Shown piece by piece: positions 16,252-25,215 of a stretch of 64,000 nt of DNA (position 1 is its first letter; each line of letters begins with the position of its first letter). Below the pieces are notes generated by a model. The model had not been told where the DNA came from. It saw nothing but the letters and a program-made list of their open reading frames with translations, and ran no database searches. A program made the position numbers and the translations under genes. The stretch is from Kitasatospora viridis. GTDB taxonomy: Bacteria > Actinomycetota > Actinomycetes > Streptomycetales > Streptomycetaceae. The stretch covers positions 434,001 through 498,000 of the forward strand of contig NZ_VIWT01000006.1 of assembly GCF_007829815.1 (NCBI RefSeq). Reading direction: 5' to 3'.

Positions 16252-16309
16252 GACCTGCCCCAACGACCGGGCGGCGGTGACGGCACGCCGCTTCGCCCGG
16301 ACAGCGCAA

Positions 16310-16340
16310 GGCCGCCCGGCGCGGGGTGCGCCGGGCGGCC
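16310..16340 (-). terminator. Terminator of the V8-like protease gene
   Basis: Perfect 13-bp stem (GGCCGCCCGGCGC at 16310-16322, complement 16328-16340) with a 5-base loop, 24 bases beyond the protease stop on the minus strand. Confidence 0.75.
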
Positions 16341-16364
16341 TCGGTGCGGTGGGCGGACGAACCG

Positions 16365-17438
16365 TCAGGTGACGCTGCCCTGGGCGTCGACCATCGTCTT
16401 CACGGCGTCGTCGAAGTAGGAGCTGGCGTTCCAGCCGTTGCTGTCCAGGGTGGACATCACGCCGTTGACGTAGCCGAGGCCGGTCGAGTCGTCGAACGCG
16501 CGCAGCCAGGGCCCGCCGCTCGACCCGCCGCCGAAGTTGCAGTGGATCTGGATGTACCCGCCGGAGCCGCTGGTGGTGCCGGTGCACCACTGCTGGATCT
16601 GGCCGTTGTCGCGGTCCACCGGGTAGCCGAGGACGGTGACGTCCACGCTGTGCGAGTAGTTCCAGGACAGGCCCTGGCCGCCGGTCGCGTCGACCAGCTT
16701 GGTGCCGTTCTGCGGCCAGGTGGTCACCAGGCCCACGTCGCGGGTGTGGTCACTGCTGTCGATCCAGGCGTTGAAGGTGCGGAACTGCTTGGCGGCGTAG
16801 GTGCCGAACGGGTAGTTGCCGGACCGGAAGCGGGGCGCGTAGATCCAGTTGGTCATCCAGGTCTTGCCCTGGCCGCCGTGCACGCAGTGGCCGGCGGTGA
16901 TCACCATCTGCTTCGACGGGCCGTTGAGGGCGCTGCCGCTGCAGACGTAGTCCTTGCCGTCGCTCGGGTTGTGGAAGAACACCTTGCCGACCGCGGCGGA
17001 CTCGGTGATCAGCGGGTCCTTCGGGCCGCCCTGGTTCGGCACGGTCGGCGCGGCCGGGTCGATGCTGCCCGGGCTGCCGGTCGGCGCGGGGGTGGGCTCG
17101 GCGCTGCCGGAGGGCAGGGTGTCGGACGCCGGGGAGTCGAACGGGACGGCGTTCTGCATCCGCTCGGGCGTCCAGTAGTCCTGGGCCTTGCCGGCCGCGG
17201 CCGCCGAGTCGACCGCGCTGCCGTCGTCGAGGGTCGCCGTCGAGCTGGTGGAGCTCGCATCGGTCCGGGCACCCGCCGCGGCCGGCCCGCCCTGGGCGAC
17301 GGCCGGCCCGGCACCCGCGAACAGCAGTATGGCCGCGGCGGCCAGCGAGAACAGGGCACCCGGCCGCGGGAACCTGCGGTTGACCTGCTCGCCCTCGGGC
17401 GCCTGGTCGGATTGACGCCGTGTCACCTCGGGACGCAC
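16365..17438 (-). CDS. Secreted trypsin-like serine protease (V8/glutamyl-endopeptidase type)
   Basis: GTG 17438 is preceded by GGAGGTGA; 357 residues. The signal peptide's hydrophobic core is residues ~28-48 (ending AVAQ), followed by a Ser/Pro-rich propeptide. The catalytic domain from about residue 145 has the triad His184 (ITAGHC), Asp234 (HTRDVGLV) and Ser307 (GGGSSGGPW). Cys166/Cys185 and Cys285/Cys300 are likely disulfides. Streptomycete homologues are annotated as V8-like Glu-specific peptidases; cleavage specificity here is not shown by sequence. Exported and probably self-activating after propeptide removal. Confidence 0.85.
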   Translation of the reverse strand: MRPEVTRRQSDQAPEGEQVNRRFPRPGALFSLAAAAILLFAGAGPAVAQGGPAAAGARTDASSTSSTATLDDGSAVDSAAAAGKAQDYWTPERMQNAVPFDSPASDTLPSGSAEPTPAPTGSPGSIDPAAPTVPNQGGPKDPLITESAAVGKVFFHNPSDGKDYVCSGSALNGPSKQMVITAGHCVHGGQGKTWMTNWIYAPRFRSGNYPFGTYAAKQFRTFNAWIDSSDHTRDVGLVTTWPQNGTKLVDATGGQGLSWNYSHSVDVTVLGYPVDRDNGQIQQWCTGTTSGSGGYIQIHCNFGGGSSGGPWLRAFDDSTGLGYVNGVMSTLDSNGWNASSYFDDAVKTMVDAQGSVT

Positions 17439-17588
17439 GGCTCACCTCCATCGGAGTCAGTGGTGTCCCCCCACTGACGGCCACGCTAGACGGGCGCCCG
17501 GTCCGCGGTCGGATCTGCTGCGCCGGAAGAGTTCGCAGTCGAACCGAACGGGTGCACGGCGGCTCCGGCGGACTCCGGCGGCCGGTGC

Positions 17589-18722
17589 CTAGTCGCAGTA
17601 GTGGTCCAGTACGGCGGGCAGCAGCCGGGCCCACTCCTCGTAGGTCTGCTCGTCGGGCGCCGTCAGGGTGCAGTCGTACGGGGCGTCGTCGGTGCACTCG
17701 ACGAACAGGGTGCACTGCAGGCGGCGCCGGTCGAGGGTGTGGGCGATGCTGCTGATCTCCTGCCAGCGGAAGTCGAAGCCGGCGTCGGGCAGGCCGATCA
17801 GGCTGATCGCGACGCCGCGGGCGTCGATGGCCAGCGCCCGCTCGGCGTCCTCGGCTTCGAAGAACTCGATCTCCCCCGTGGGGTCGGAGTCCTGCGGGAA
17901 GTCGGCGGGGTCGGCGTCCGCGAGGAGGGTGGGCGGATGGGTGGGGTCGGCGGCGCCGGTGAACGCGTCGAGCAGCTGATCCGTGCCGGGGCGCCGCGCC
18001 GGGTCCTTCGCCAGGCAGGCGCCGACGATCCCGCGCAGGCCCGCCGGGAGCGCCGAGAGGTCCGGCGCGGCGTGCACCGAGCGGTACATCAGCGCCATCG
18101 GGCCGCCCTCGCCGAAGGCGCTGCCACCCGCCGCCGTCACCAGCACCGCACCGAGGGCGAACACGTCGGCCGCGCCGGTCACGTCCTCGCCCGCCGCCTG
18201 CTCGGGAGCGAGGTAGCCGGGGGTGCCGAAGGCGTGGCCGGTCATGGTCAGCCGGGTGGACTCGGCGGCCCGGGCGATGCCGAAGTCCAGCACCCGCGGG
18301 CCGTCCGGCGCCATCACGATGTTGCCCGGCTTCAGGTCCCGGTGCACCAGCCCGCACCTGTGCACCGCCTGCAGGGCCTCGGTCAGCGCCGCGCCCAGCT
18401 CGCGCAACTGCCGCTCGCCCAAGGCGCCCTGGGTGGAGATCAGCTGGGCGAGGGTCGGGCCCGGGATGTACGCCGTGGCCAGCCAGGGCGGCTCGCCGTC
18501 CGGATCGGCGTCCACCACCTGGGCGGTGTGGAAGCCGCCGACCCTGCGTGCCGCATCCACTTCGGCGCGGAAGCGGGCCCGGAACGCCGGATCGGCGGCC
18601 AGCTCCGGTCTGGCCACCTTCACCGCCAGCAGGCGCCCGCCGCGCGACCGGGCCAGGTAGACCGTGCCCATCCCGCCCGCGCCGAGCTCCCGCACCACGG
18701 CATACGACCCGATCCGCTCCAA
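17589..18722 (-). CDS. Soluble Ser/Thr protein kinase with C-terminal PH-like region
   Basis: 377 residues from GTG/ATG at 18722 (MERIGSYAVVRELGAGGMG). All kinase landmarks are present: Gly-rich loop GAGGMGTV, Lys35 in AVKVA, HRDLKPGN with Asp129, DFG at 146-148, and APE in YLAPEQAA. Unlike PknB it has no transmembrane segment; after ~residue 285 comes a ~90-residue acidic domain (EIEFFEAEDAERALAIDARG to VLDHYC) with a PH-like strand pattern and Trp near its end. The small membrane protein at 18777 lies 54 bases upstream on the same strand and may be co-expressed. Substrate unknown. Confidence 0.85.
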   Translation of the reverse strand: MERIGSYAVVRELGAGGMGTVYLARSRGGRLLAVKVARPELAADPAFRARFRAEVDAARRVGGFHTAQVVDADPDGEPPWLATAYIPGPTLAQLISTQGALGERQLRELGAALTEALQAVHRCGLVHRDLKPGNIVMAPDGPRVLDFGIARAAESTRLTMTGHAFGTPGYLAPEQAAGEDVTGAADVFALGAVLVTAAGGSAFGEGGPMALMYRSVHAAPDLSALPAGLRGIVGACLAKDPARRPGTDQLLDAFTGAADPTHPPTLLADADPADFPQDSDPTGEIEFFEAEDAERALAIDARGVAISLIGLPDAGFDFRWQEISSIAHTLDRRRLQCTLFVECTDDAPYDCTLTAPDEQTYEEWARLLPAVLDHYCD

Positions 18723-18776
18723 CTGGCCCTCCCCGTTCGCCGGTCCGGACCCCTTGTCTACCGTGTCCGGCCGCGA

Positions 18777-19304
18777 TCAGTCCAAGTCGGGGCCGGGCTC
18801 GGCGCCGGCGCGGGCCCGGCCGCGCCGGACGAGGCGGAAGGAGCGGGCCGAGAGCGCCCCGGCCGCCAGCGCCGCGCCCGCGGCGGCGAGCCCGCCGTAG
18901 CCGCAGACGGCGCGGTGGTCGTTGTCGTCCGGCGCGGCGTACGTGGCGGAGCCGTTGACGGCGGTGACCGTGCCGCGCCAGATCCGCGCCCGCACGGTGT
19001 CGCCCGGCTGGACCGACTCGAACAACCCCCGGCTCACGGCCACGTCCCGGTCGGCGGGCGGCGCGGTGTCGAGGCTGACGTGCCAGGAGGTGCTCCGGCC
19101 GGACTCCTCGTACTTCTCGGCCAGCGTGGCCGTGACCTCGCGGTAGCAGTCGGCGGCGGGGCAGGGCCGCGCCGCCCGGTAGGCCCGGATCTGGGCCGAG
19201 AAGTGCAGGTAGCCGAGGGCGCCGGCGAGGGCGGTGGCGGCGAGGAAGCCCGCGGCGACGGCGAGGACGGCGCCTCGGGCCCGGTGGTCCGGTGGCTGCG
19301 GCAT
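18777..19304 (-). CDS. Two-helix membrane protein of unknown function
   Basis: ATG 19304 (MPQPPDHRARGAVLAV) follows GAGGAG; 175 residues. Helix 1 is about residues 11-33; helix 2 about 133-155 (YGGLAAAGAALAAGALSA). The ~95-residue region between them is predicted outside and has a CPAADCYRE cysteine pair plus a beta-rich part (GDTVRARIWRGTVTAVNG), resembling streptomycete membrane proteins of unknown role. It ends with a basic cytoplasmic tail. Upstream of, and same strand as, the soluble kinase. Confidence 0.65.
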   Translation of the reverse strand: MPQPPDHRARGAVLAVAAGFLAATALAGALGYLHFSAQIRAYRAARPCPAADCYREVTATLAEKYEESGRSTSWHVSLDTAPPADRDVAVSRGLFESVQPGDTVRARIWRGTVTAVNGSATYAAPDDNDHRAVCGYGGLAAAGAALAAGALSARSFRLVRRGRARAGAEPGPDLD

Positions 19305-19477
19305 GGGGGCGCTCCTCGTGGGTGGTTCGAGTGCAGATGATATGTGCGGTGCCGGTCGGTGAGGCCCTGAAGTGGCGCTCGTCACCAGGTCGCACGATGA
19401 CCGCTGCGCCTCGTGTTTAGTCGAGTGCTTTGAGTGAGAGGATCGGGTGAGGTGATCCGAATCCCGAAGGAGAAGGC

Positions 19478-19690
19478 ATGGCCGAGCGCCAGAACGGCAC
19501 CGTGAAGTGGTTCAACGACGAGAAGGGCTACGGCTTCATCACCCCGGAGTCAGGGCCGGACCTGTTCGTGCACTTCAGGGCGATCGAGGGGGGTGGTTTC
19601 AAGTCCCTGGTGGAGGGTCAGAAGGTCACCTTCGAGGCCGTCCAGGGCCAGAAGGGCATGCAGGCCGACAAGGTGCAGGTCGTGGGGTAG
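19478..19690 (+). CDS. CspA-family cold-shock protein
   Basis: 70 residues, ATG 19478 with AAGGAG. A single OB-fold cold-shock domain: RNP1 motif KGYGFI and RNP2 motif LFVHF (usually VFVHF), after the invariant GTVKWFN start. It binds single-stranded RNA/DNA and acts as an RNA chaperone in the cytoplasm. Family length is 65-70 residues, so it is complete. One unusual spot is the short GGG insertion in AIEGGGFKSL, seen in actinobacterial members. A strong terminator follows. Confidence 0.92.
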   Translation: MAERQNGTVKWFNDEKGYGFITPESGPDLFVHFRAIEGGGFKSLVEGQKVTFEAVQGQKGMQADKVQVVG

Positions 19691-19709
19691 CGCGCCGCAG
19701 CGCCGGTGA

Positions 19710-19753
19710 ACGGCCCGGGGCGGGGGAGCGCAGCCACCCCCGCCCCGGGCCGT
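19710..19753 (+). terminator. Terminator of the cold-shock gene
   Basis: A 17-bp perfect stem: ACGGCCCGGGGCGGGGG at 19710-19726 and its complement at 19737-19753, 20 bases after the stop. Confidence 0.8.
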
Positions 19754-19822
19754 CGCGTGCGGTGCCGTGCGGTTCGGTAGATTGACTCCGAGTCAGGCAA
19801 CCGAGGGGACGGGGCGCGGCGA

Positions 19823-21178
19823 GTGGACGGCGGGCGGGCCGGGCGGGTGATCGGGGAGCGCTACCGGCTTGTGTCGGCGCTCGGCGAGGGCGGCATGGGC
19901 CGGGTCTGGCGGGCCCGCGACCAGGCGCTGGACTGCGACGTCGCGGTCAAGGAACTGGTGCTGCCGACCAACCTGCCGGCGGCCGAGCGCACCGAGCGGG
20001 TGCTGCGGGCCCAGCGCGAGGCGCGCAATGCGGCGCGGCTGCGCGACCACCCGAACATCATCACCATCCACGACATCGTGATGGACGGCGACGCGCCGTG
20101 GATCGTCATGGAACTCCTCCAGGTGCGCGACCTGGCCCAGTTGATCGCCGAGCAGGGCCCGCTGCCGGTGCCGAGGGTGGCCGCGATCGCTGCGGCACTG
20201 CTGGACGCGCTGCGGGCCGCGCACGCCGCCGGCATCACGCACCGGGACGTGAAGCCCGCCAACGTGCTGATCACCGACGGCGGCCGGGTGGTGCTCACCG
20301 ACTTCGGCATCGCGGTGCGGGAGGCGGACACCGCGCTCACCGCCACCGGGGAGTTCATCGGCTCGGTCGAGTACATCGCGCCCGAGCGGGCCCGGGGCGG
20401 CGAGGGCGGTCCGGCCGCCGACCTCTTCTCCCTGGGCGCCACGCTGTACTGCGCGCTGGAGGGCAGGCCGCCGTTCGGCCGTGGCCACCCGGCCGAGGTG
20501 CTCACCGCGGTGCTCTTCAACGACCCGGCCCCGCCGGTGCGTTCCGGGCCGCTCGGGCCGCTGGTGCTGGGGCTGCTGGCGAAGGACCCGGCGCGCCGGC
20601 TGACGGCGGAGCAGGCTGCCGCGCGGCTCGCGGGCAGTGCGGCGGGGGCGGCGGCGAGGGCGGTGACGCCGGAGCGGACGGCGCCGAGGACGGTGAAGGC
20701 GACCCGGGTGGCGCCGGCGGCTGCGTCAGCGACCCCGGCCCGGGCGACCCCGGCGACCCCGCCCGCCCGGGCAGCCGCCGACGCGGGGAGCCCGCCGACG
20801 GCCCGTCAGATCGCGAGCGGCGTGTTCGGCGCGATCGTCGCGGGCCTGGTGTTCGGCCTCGTCTTCGGCTCGAACCGGCAGGAGTCGATCCTGCTGGGCA
20901 TGGCGGCGCTGGCCACCGTCCTCGGCTTGGCGACCACCGTCGCCGTGCGCCGCGGCACCTCCCGCATCCGCTCGCACCCGGTCGTGACGACCATCTGGGG
21001 CGCCGCGGCGCTCGGCACGGCCGGGCTGATCGACGGTGACCACTTCCAGTTCGGCCCGCCGCTCGCCGTCGAGGTGTTCTGCACCCTGCTGATCGCCGCG
21101 CTGGCGCGCCGGCCGCGACCTGCCGCCGCCTCTGGCGGCGCGAGCCGCCCCGCCGGCGGGCCGGGGCGGCACCGCTGA
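19823..21178 (+). CDS. Membrane-bound Ser/Thr protein kinase
   Basis: GTG 19823; 451 residues. The kinase domain spans ~11-270: GEGGMGRV, Lys43 in AVKEL, THRDVKPANV with Asp142, DFG 160-162, and APERARGG. After an Ala/Pro/Thr-rich linker (~275-330), about four hydrophobic helices follow (GVFGAIVAGLVFGLVFG; ILLGMAALATVLGLATTVAV; TTIWGAAALGTAGLI; VEVFCTLLIAALA). There are no extracellular PASTA domains, so it senses something other than muropeptides. The family autophosphorylates and modifies cytoplasmic proteins. Monocistronic. Confidence 0.87.
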   Translation: MDGGRAGRVIGERYRLVSALGEGGMGRVWRARDQALDCDVAVKELVLPTNLPAAERTERVLRAQREARNAARLRDHPNIITIHDIVMDGDAPWIVMELLQVRDLAQLIAEQGPLPVPRVAAIAAALLDALRAAHAAGITHRDVKPANVLITDGGRVVLTDFGIAVREADTALTATGEFIGSVEYIAPERARGGEGGPAADLFSLGATLYCALEGRPPFGRGHPAEVLTAVLFNDPAPPVRSGPLGPLVLGLLAKDPARRLTAEQAAARLAGSAAGAAARAVTPERTAPRTVKATRVAPAAASATPARATPATPPARAAADAGSPPTARQIASGVFGAIVAGLVFGLVFGSNRQESILLGMAALATVLGLATTVAVRRGTSRIRSHPVVTTIWGAAALGTAGLIDGDHFQFGPPLAVEVFCTLLIAALARRPRPAAASGGASRPAGGPGRHR

Positions 21179-21204
21179 CGGGGCGGGGCTGAGCTGACGC
21201 GACG

Positions 21205-21639
21205 TCAGCCGATGTACTCGGAGGGCGAGAAGAACCTGCCGTAGTAGCTGCCGTCGATGTAGAGGTACGCCTGGCCCTGGGCGTAGCCGCCGTTGCCGAT
21301 GTAGTCCCAGGGGGTGCTGCAGTAGCTGCCGGGGTCGGAAGCGGTCATGCCCCCACAGCTGGTGGTCGCCTCGTAGGAGCCGTTGTGGTTGATGTACGCG
21401 ACGCCCGTGATGGAGTGGCTGCCGTGGTTGGTCACGTGCAGCGAGGCCTGCGCGGCGTAGCCGCTGACGTTGAGGCACACCTGGGCGTACACGTCGCCGT
21501 CGACCTGCTGGGTGGCCCCGCAGTAGGTGCCGCCGGTGACCGCGCTCGCGGAACCCGTGCCGAGCGCGAGGGTGGCGGTGGCCGCGGTGGCGACCGCCAG
21601 GGCGGCGATGCCGCGGCGGAGGTTGGTGGAACGGGACAT
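21205..21639 (-). CDS. Small secreted protein with beta-rich fold
   Basis: 144 residues from ATG 21639, SD AAGGGG. Signal peptide (to about residue 33, TGSASA) and a mature domain rich in Tyr, Gly and Ser, with four cysteines (TYCGAT, QVCLN, TSCGG, SYCSTP) likely forming two disulfides. VYAQVCLNVSGYAAQASLHV and YGRFFSPSEYIG suggest a small beta sandwich. No enzyme motif. Probably an extracellular protein of unknown role. Confidence 0.65.
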   Translation of the reverse strand: MSRSTNLRRGIAALAVATAATATLALGTGSASAVTGGTYCGATQQVDGDVYAQVCLNVSGYAAQASLHVTNHGSHSITGVAYINHNGSYEATTSCGGMTASDPGSYCSTPWDYIGNGGYAQGQAYLYIDGSYYGRFFSPSEYIG

Positions 21640-21777
21640 CGGACCCCTTCCGGGTCTCGGGCCCGGCGCTGTCCGCCGGACCGCTCGTGCAGCACCCTGC
21701 CGGGCGGCGCTCACCGATCGGTCATGTGTCGGTAACGCCGCGCTGGACCAGCGGAGTTGGACGCACACGGGGGTGCT

Positions 21778-23211
21778 TCAGGCCCGCTTGCGGTACCCCA
21801 GCGCCACCAGCGCCGTGCCCGCCAACAGGGCGAGCGCCACCACCCGCAGGCCCAGCCCCATGCCCTCGGTGAACCGGGCGACCGCGAGCGGGGTGCGGGG
21901 GATCCCCGTGGAGCGGGTGGCCAGCACCGAGCCGGCCAGCGCCACGCCGAGGGCGGCGCCGATCTCCCGGGCGGCGGTGTTCAGCCCGGAGCCCAGCCCG
22001 GCCTGCTGGACCGGGAGTTCGGCCACCACCGTGATGGTGAGGGTGGGCATGCACAGGCCGGTGCCGAGCGAGAGCAGCACCAGCCAGGCGGCGTAGAGCG
22101 GGTAGGCGGTGTGCGCGTCGCAGGTGGAGACCAGCAGCAGGCCCGTGCCGAGCACGGCCAGCCCGCCGACGGCCAGCGGCGCGGGGCCGGTGCGCGGCAG
22201 CAGCCGGGCGGCGAGCCGGGGGACCAGGATCATGCCGACGGTGACCGGGACGACGGCCAGGCCGGTGAGCGCCGGCGAGTAGCCCTTGGCGTACTGCAGG
22301 TACTGGGCGTTGACGTAGAACAGCGCGAACAGCCCGAAGAAGCTGAGCCCCGTGCCCAGCACCCCGGCCCGCAGCCGCGGCGAGCGGAACAGCCGGGGGT
22401 CGAAGAGCGGCCGCGCGGCGCGCAGCGCGTACCCGACGAAGCCGAGGGCGAGCAGCGCCCCGAACCCGAAGGCGCCCAGCACCGGCGCGCTGCCCCAACC
22501 CCGGTGCGGGCCCTCGATGATGCCGTCCACCAGGGCCAGCACCGCCACCGTGAGCAGCGCGGAGCCGAGCGGGTCCAGCACCGCGGCGCGGTTGCGGGCG
22601 GTCCTCGGCAGGTGGGCCGCGCCGAGCCCGGCCAGCACCGCCGCGAGCACCGTGACCAGGGCGAACAGCGAGCGCCAGGAGACCAGTTGGGCCAGCACAC
22701 CGCCGACCAGGTTGCCTGCCAGGCCGCCGAGGCCGAGCGCCAGGGTCCAGGCGGCCAGGGCCGCGGCCCGCCCGGCCGGTCCGGCCAGCTGCACCACCAG
22801 CGCCATGGTGGCCGGCATGATCAGCGCGGCACCGACGCCGCAGAGCGCCCGCCCGGCGATCACCAGCGCCATGGTCGGCGCGGCCCCGCTCACCGCGGCG
22901 CCCAGCGCCAGGACGCCGAGTCCGGCCAGCAGGGCGCCCTTGCGGCCGAACCGGTCGCCGAACGCGCCGGCCGGGATCAGCAGGCCGGCGAAGACGATCA
23001 CGTAGGCGTCGACCGCCCAGAGCAGCTGACCCTGCGTCGGGTGGAGGGCGGAGGCGGCTAGGTCGGCGATCAGCAGGTTGACCGCGGCGACCATGCTCTG
23101 GGCCAGGCCGACGCAGGTGCAGAGCAGCAGGAGCACGGTGCGGGACAGGCCCGGTGGGGCGGTGGTGGTGGCGTCGGCAGTGGCGGCGGGCGCCAGGGCA
23201 GCACGGGACAC
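21778..23211 (-). CDS. MFS transporter, DHA2-like (14 helices)
   Basis: GTG 23211 (VSRAALAPAATADA) with GGAGAG upstream; the longer frame into the LysR gene is a shadow. 477 residues. GDRFGRKGALLAGL is the MFS loop 2-3 motif; ALCGVGAALIMPATMALV and GGLAGNLVGGVLAQLVSWRSLF are the DHA2 family motifs C and following loop. About 14 hydrophobic helices fit a proton-coupled multidrug exporter. It is divergent from the LysR regulator at 23306, the usual arrangement of an efflux gene and its regulator. Confidence 0.85.
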   Translation of the reverse strand: MSRAALAPAATADATTTAPPGLSRTVLLLLCTCVGLAQSMVAAVNLLIADLAASALHPTQGQLLWAVDAYVIVFAGLLIPAGAFGDRFGRKGALLAGLGVLALGAAVSGAAPTMALVIAGRALCGVGAALIMPATMALVVQLAGPAGRAAALAAWTLALGLGGLAGNLVGGVLAQLVSWRSLFALVTVLAAVLAGLGAAHLPRTARNRAAVLDPLGSALLTVAVLALVDGIIEGPHRGWGSAPVLGAFGFGALLALGFVGYALRAARPLFDPRLFRSPRLRAGVLGTGLSFFGLFALFYVNAQYLQYAKGYSPALTGLAVVPVTVGMILVPRLAARLLPRTGPAPLAVGGLAVLGTGLLLVSTCDAHTAYPLYAAWLVLLSLGTGLCMPTLTITVVAELPVQQAGLGSGLNTAAREIGAALGVALAGSVLATRSTGIPRTPLAVARFTEGMGLGLRVVALALLAGTALVALGYRKRA

Positions 23212-23305
23212 GGCTCTCCTCGGAGCTGGTCGAAGCGGGATCGGATTCACCGTAGGGTGGCCGTGACCTGACGACCAGTGCATCTTGTGCAGGGAGACAT
23301 TGCGC

Positions 23306-24220
23306 GTGACGCAATCCAGTCTGGATCTCAATCTGCTGCTCGCCCTCGACGTGCTGATCGAGGAGTCCGGCGTGCGCGGCGCGGCGCTGCGGCTGCACCT
23401 GTCCGAGCCCGCGATGAGCCGCACGCTGGGCCGGATCCGCAAGGCGCTCGGCGATCCGGTGCTGGTCCGCGCCGGGCGGACCATGGTGCCCACCCCGCGC
23501 GCCCTGGAGATCCACGCCGAGGTGCGCGACGTGGTGGAGCGCGCCCGCGCGCTCTTCCTGACGGCCGGTCAGGTCGACCTCGCCACGGTCGTGCGGACCT
23601 TCACGGTGATCGCCTTCGACGGCCTGCCCGCGGCGTTCGGCCCGGCGCTGCTCGCCCGGGTCCGCGACCAGGCCCCCGGAGTGCGGCTGCGGTTCCTGAC
23701 CGAGAGCCACCTCGACGAGCCGGTGCTGCGGGAGGGGGTGGCCGACCTGGAGGTGGGCGTGATCGACAGCCGGCAGCCCGAGATCCAGGTGGAGCACCTC
23801 TTCGACGAGCGGATGGTCGGCGTGGCGCGCCAGGGCCACCCGCTGCTGCGGCGCACCGTCACGCCCGAGCGGTTCGCCGCCGCCGAGCACCTGGTGGTCT
23901 CCCGCCGGGGCCGGATGAGCGGGCCGGTCGACCAGGCGCTGCACGAGCTCGGGCTCAGCCGCACGGTGAGCGCCACGGTCGGCTCGCTGGCCTCCTCGTT
24001 CTTCGTGCTGCGCGACACCGACCTGGTGGGCCTGGCGCCGACCCAGGGCCTGCCGATGGCCGAGGCGCTCGGGCTGGTCGCCTTCCCCGTGCCACTGGCG
24101 CTGCCGCCGCTGCCCTTCGCCATGGCCTGGCACCCCCGCCACGGCGCCGACCCGGCGCACCGCTGGCTGCGCGGAACGGTGCGCGAGCTGGTGCTCGACC
24201 GGTCCGTCGGAAGATGCTAG
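23306..24220 (+). CDS. LysR-family transcriptional regulator
   Basis: GTG 23306 (VTQSSLDLNLLLALDVL) has GGGAG nine bases upstream; TTG 23285 is a weaker choice. About 304 residues. N-terminal winged helix-turn-helix: LNLLLALDVLIEESGVRGAA then LHLSEPAMSRTLGRIRKALG, followed by the periplasmic-binding-like effector domain (TFTVIAFDGLPAAFGPALLA, LEVGVID, LVVSRRGRM). Divergent from the MFS exporter with 94 bases between, which it probably regulates. 47 bases upstream of a MarR gene in the same direction. Confidence 0.85.
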   Translation: MTQSSLDLNLLLALDVLIEESGVRGAALRLHLSEPAMSRTLGRIRKALGDPVLVRAGRTMVPTPRALEIHAEVRDVVERARALFLTAGQVDLATVVRTFTVIAFDGLPAAFGPALLARVRDQAPGVRLRFLTESHLDEPVLREGVADLEVGVIDSRQPEIQVEHLFDERMVGVARQGHPLLRRTVTPERFAAAEHLVVSRRGRMSGPVDQALHELGLSRTVSATVGSLASSFFVLRDTDLVGLAPTQGLPMAEALGLVAFPVPLALPPLPFAMAWHPRHGADPAHRWLRGTVRELVLDRSVGRC

Positions 24221-24247
24221 CCATGGACATAGTAGCCATGTACTGTA
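24218..24247 (+). promoter_or_regulatory. Repeat pair upstream of the MarR gene, candidate operator
   Basis: The octamer TAGCCATG occurs at 24218-24225 and again at 24233-24240, 15 bp apart; the second overlaps an AGTA..TACT dyad (24231-24244). The stretch is AT-rich for this region and lies 28-50 bases before the MarR start, where an autoregulatory site would be expected. Confidence 0.4.
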
Positions 24248-24267
24248 TTTCTCATGAGGACAGCAGC

Positions 24268-24744
24268 ATGACGACGGCAGAGGGCGCGACCGCGGGCTTC
24301 CTGGTCTGGCGCCTGTCGATGAAGTGGCGGGTGGCCGTGGACCGGGCGGTCGCGCCGCTCGGCCTGACCCACGCGCAGTACGCGCTGCTGGGCGCGCTGT
24401 ACGGCATGGGGCGCTCCGGGCAGCGGCCCAGCCAGCGGCAACTCGCCGACACCACGGGCCTGGAGCCGCTCTACGTCTCCAAGCTCGCCCGCGCGCTGGA
24501 GGGCGCCGGCCTGGTCGCCCGCACCCGGGACCCGGGCGACCCGCGCGCCATGCAGCTGTCGCTCACCGAGCAGGGCCGCGAGGTCACCGGCCGGGCGATC
24601 ACCGTGGTCCAGGGCCTGCTGGACCGACTGCTGGCGCCGCTCGGGGGCCAGCAGAGCCCCCGCACCCGGCAGTTCGCCGAGGACCTGGCGACCCTGCTCG
24701 ACGCACCCCTTGAACCGCCCACGGACAACGAGGAGCCGTCATGA
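24268..24744 (+). CDS. MarR-family transcriptional regulator
   Basis: ATG 24268; 158 residues. Family features: N-terminal dimer helix, LGLTHAQYALLGALYGMG, the winged-HTH core PSQRQLADTTGLEPLYVSKLARALEGAGLVAR, and the wing RTRDPGDPRAMQLSLTEQG. MarR proteins repress efflux or stress genes and release DNA on binding phenolic or oxidised ligands. Its stop overlaps the start of the next gene (ATGA), so they are translated together. Confidence 0.88.
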   Translation: MTTAEGATAGFLVWRLSMKWRVAVDRAVAPLGLTHAQYALLGALYGMGRSGQRPSQRQLADTTGLEPLYVSKLARALEGAGLVARTRDPGDPRAMQLSLTEQGREVTGRAITVVQGLLDRLLAPLGGQQSPRTRQFAEDLATLLDAPLEPPTDNEEPS

Positions 24745-25187
24745 CCACCACCGCCCCCACCCTGAACGCCCGCGTCATCGCCCTGGCCTTCCGCGGCCCG
24801 CGCACCCTGCTCGACGGCACGCTGGCCGACCTCGGCACCGACTTCGCGCAGAGCGTGGTGCTGCGCACCGTCGCCGGCGCCGGCGGGTCCGCCGACCGCG
24901 CCGCACTGGCCGCCGAGGTCGGCGCGACGCTGCAGGCCGAGGAGCCGGCCGTGCGCGCCGTCATCGAGCGGCTGACGGCCGCTCAGTTGCTCGACCAGGG
25001 CCGGGCCGACGCCGGCGCGCTGCGGCTCACCGAGGCCGGACGGGACCTGCACGAGCGGATCAGCGCGGCCAGCGCCGGCATCGCCGCCCGGCTGTACGCC
25101 GACATCCCGGCCGAGGACCTCGCCGTCGCCGGCCGGGTGCTGACCCTGATCACCGAGCGCGCCGAGGCCGAGCTCGCCCGCGCCTGA
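24741..25187 (+). CDS. Second MarR-like winged-helix protein
   Basis: 148 residues, ATG overlapping the upstream stop by four bases. Predicted helices FAQSVVLRTVAGAGG, ADRAALAAEVGATLQAEEPA, RAVIERLTAAQLLDQGRADAG and LRLTEAGRDLHERI follow the MarR winged-helix layout, although the DNA-recognition helix is less conserved. The tight overlap with a canonical MarR gene suggests they act as a pair, perhaps as a heterodimer, which is inference. Confidence 0.7.
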   Translation: MTTTAPTLNARVIALAFRGPRTLLDGTLADLGTDFAQSVVLRTVAGAGGSADRAALAAEVGATLQAEEPAVRAVIERLTAAQLLDQGRADAGALRLTEAGRDLHERISAASAGIAARLYADIPAEDLAVAGRVLTLITERAEAELARA

Positions 25188-25215
25188 GCGACGCCGACGC
25201 ACCGTCAGCAGGCCG

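Noticed and set aside
16750..19395. 881-codon minus frame across the protease, kinase and membrane-protein genes
   Set aside because: Out-of-frame shadow; the three real frames have motifs and ribosome sites.
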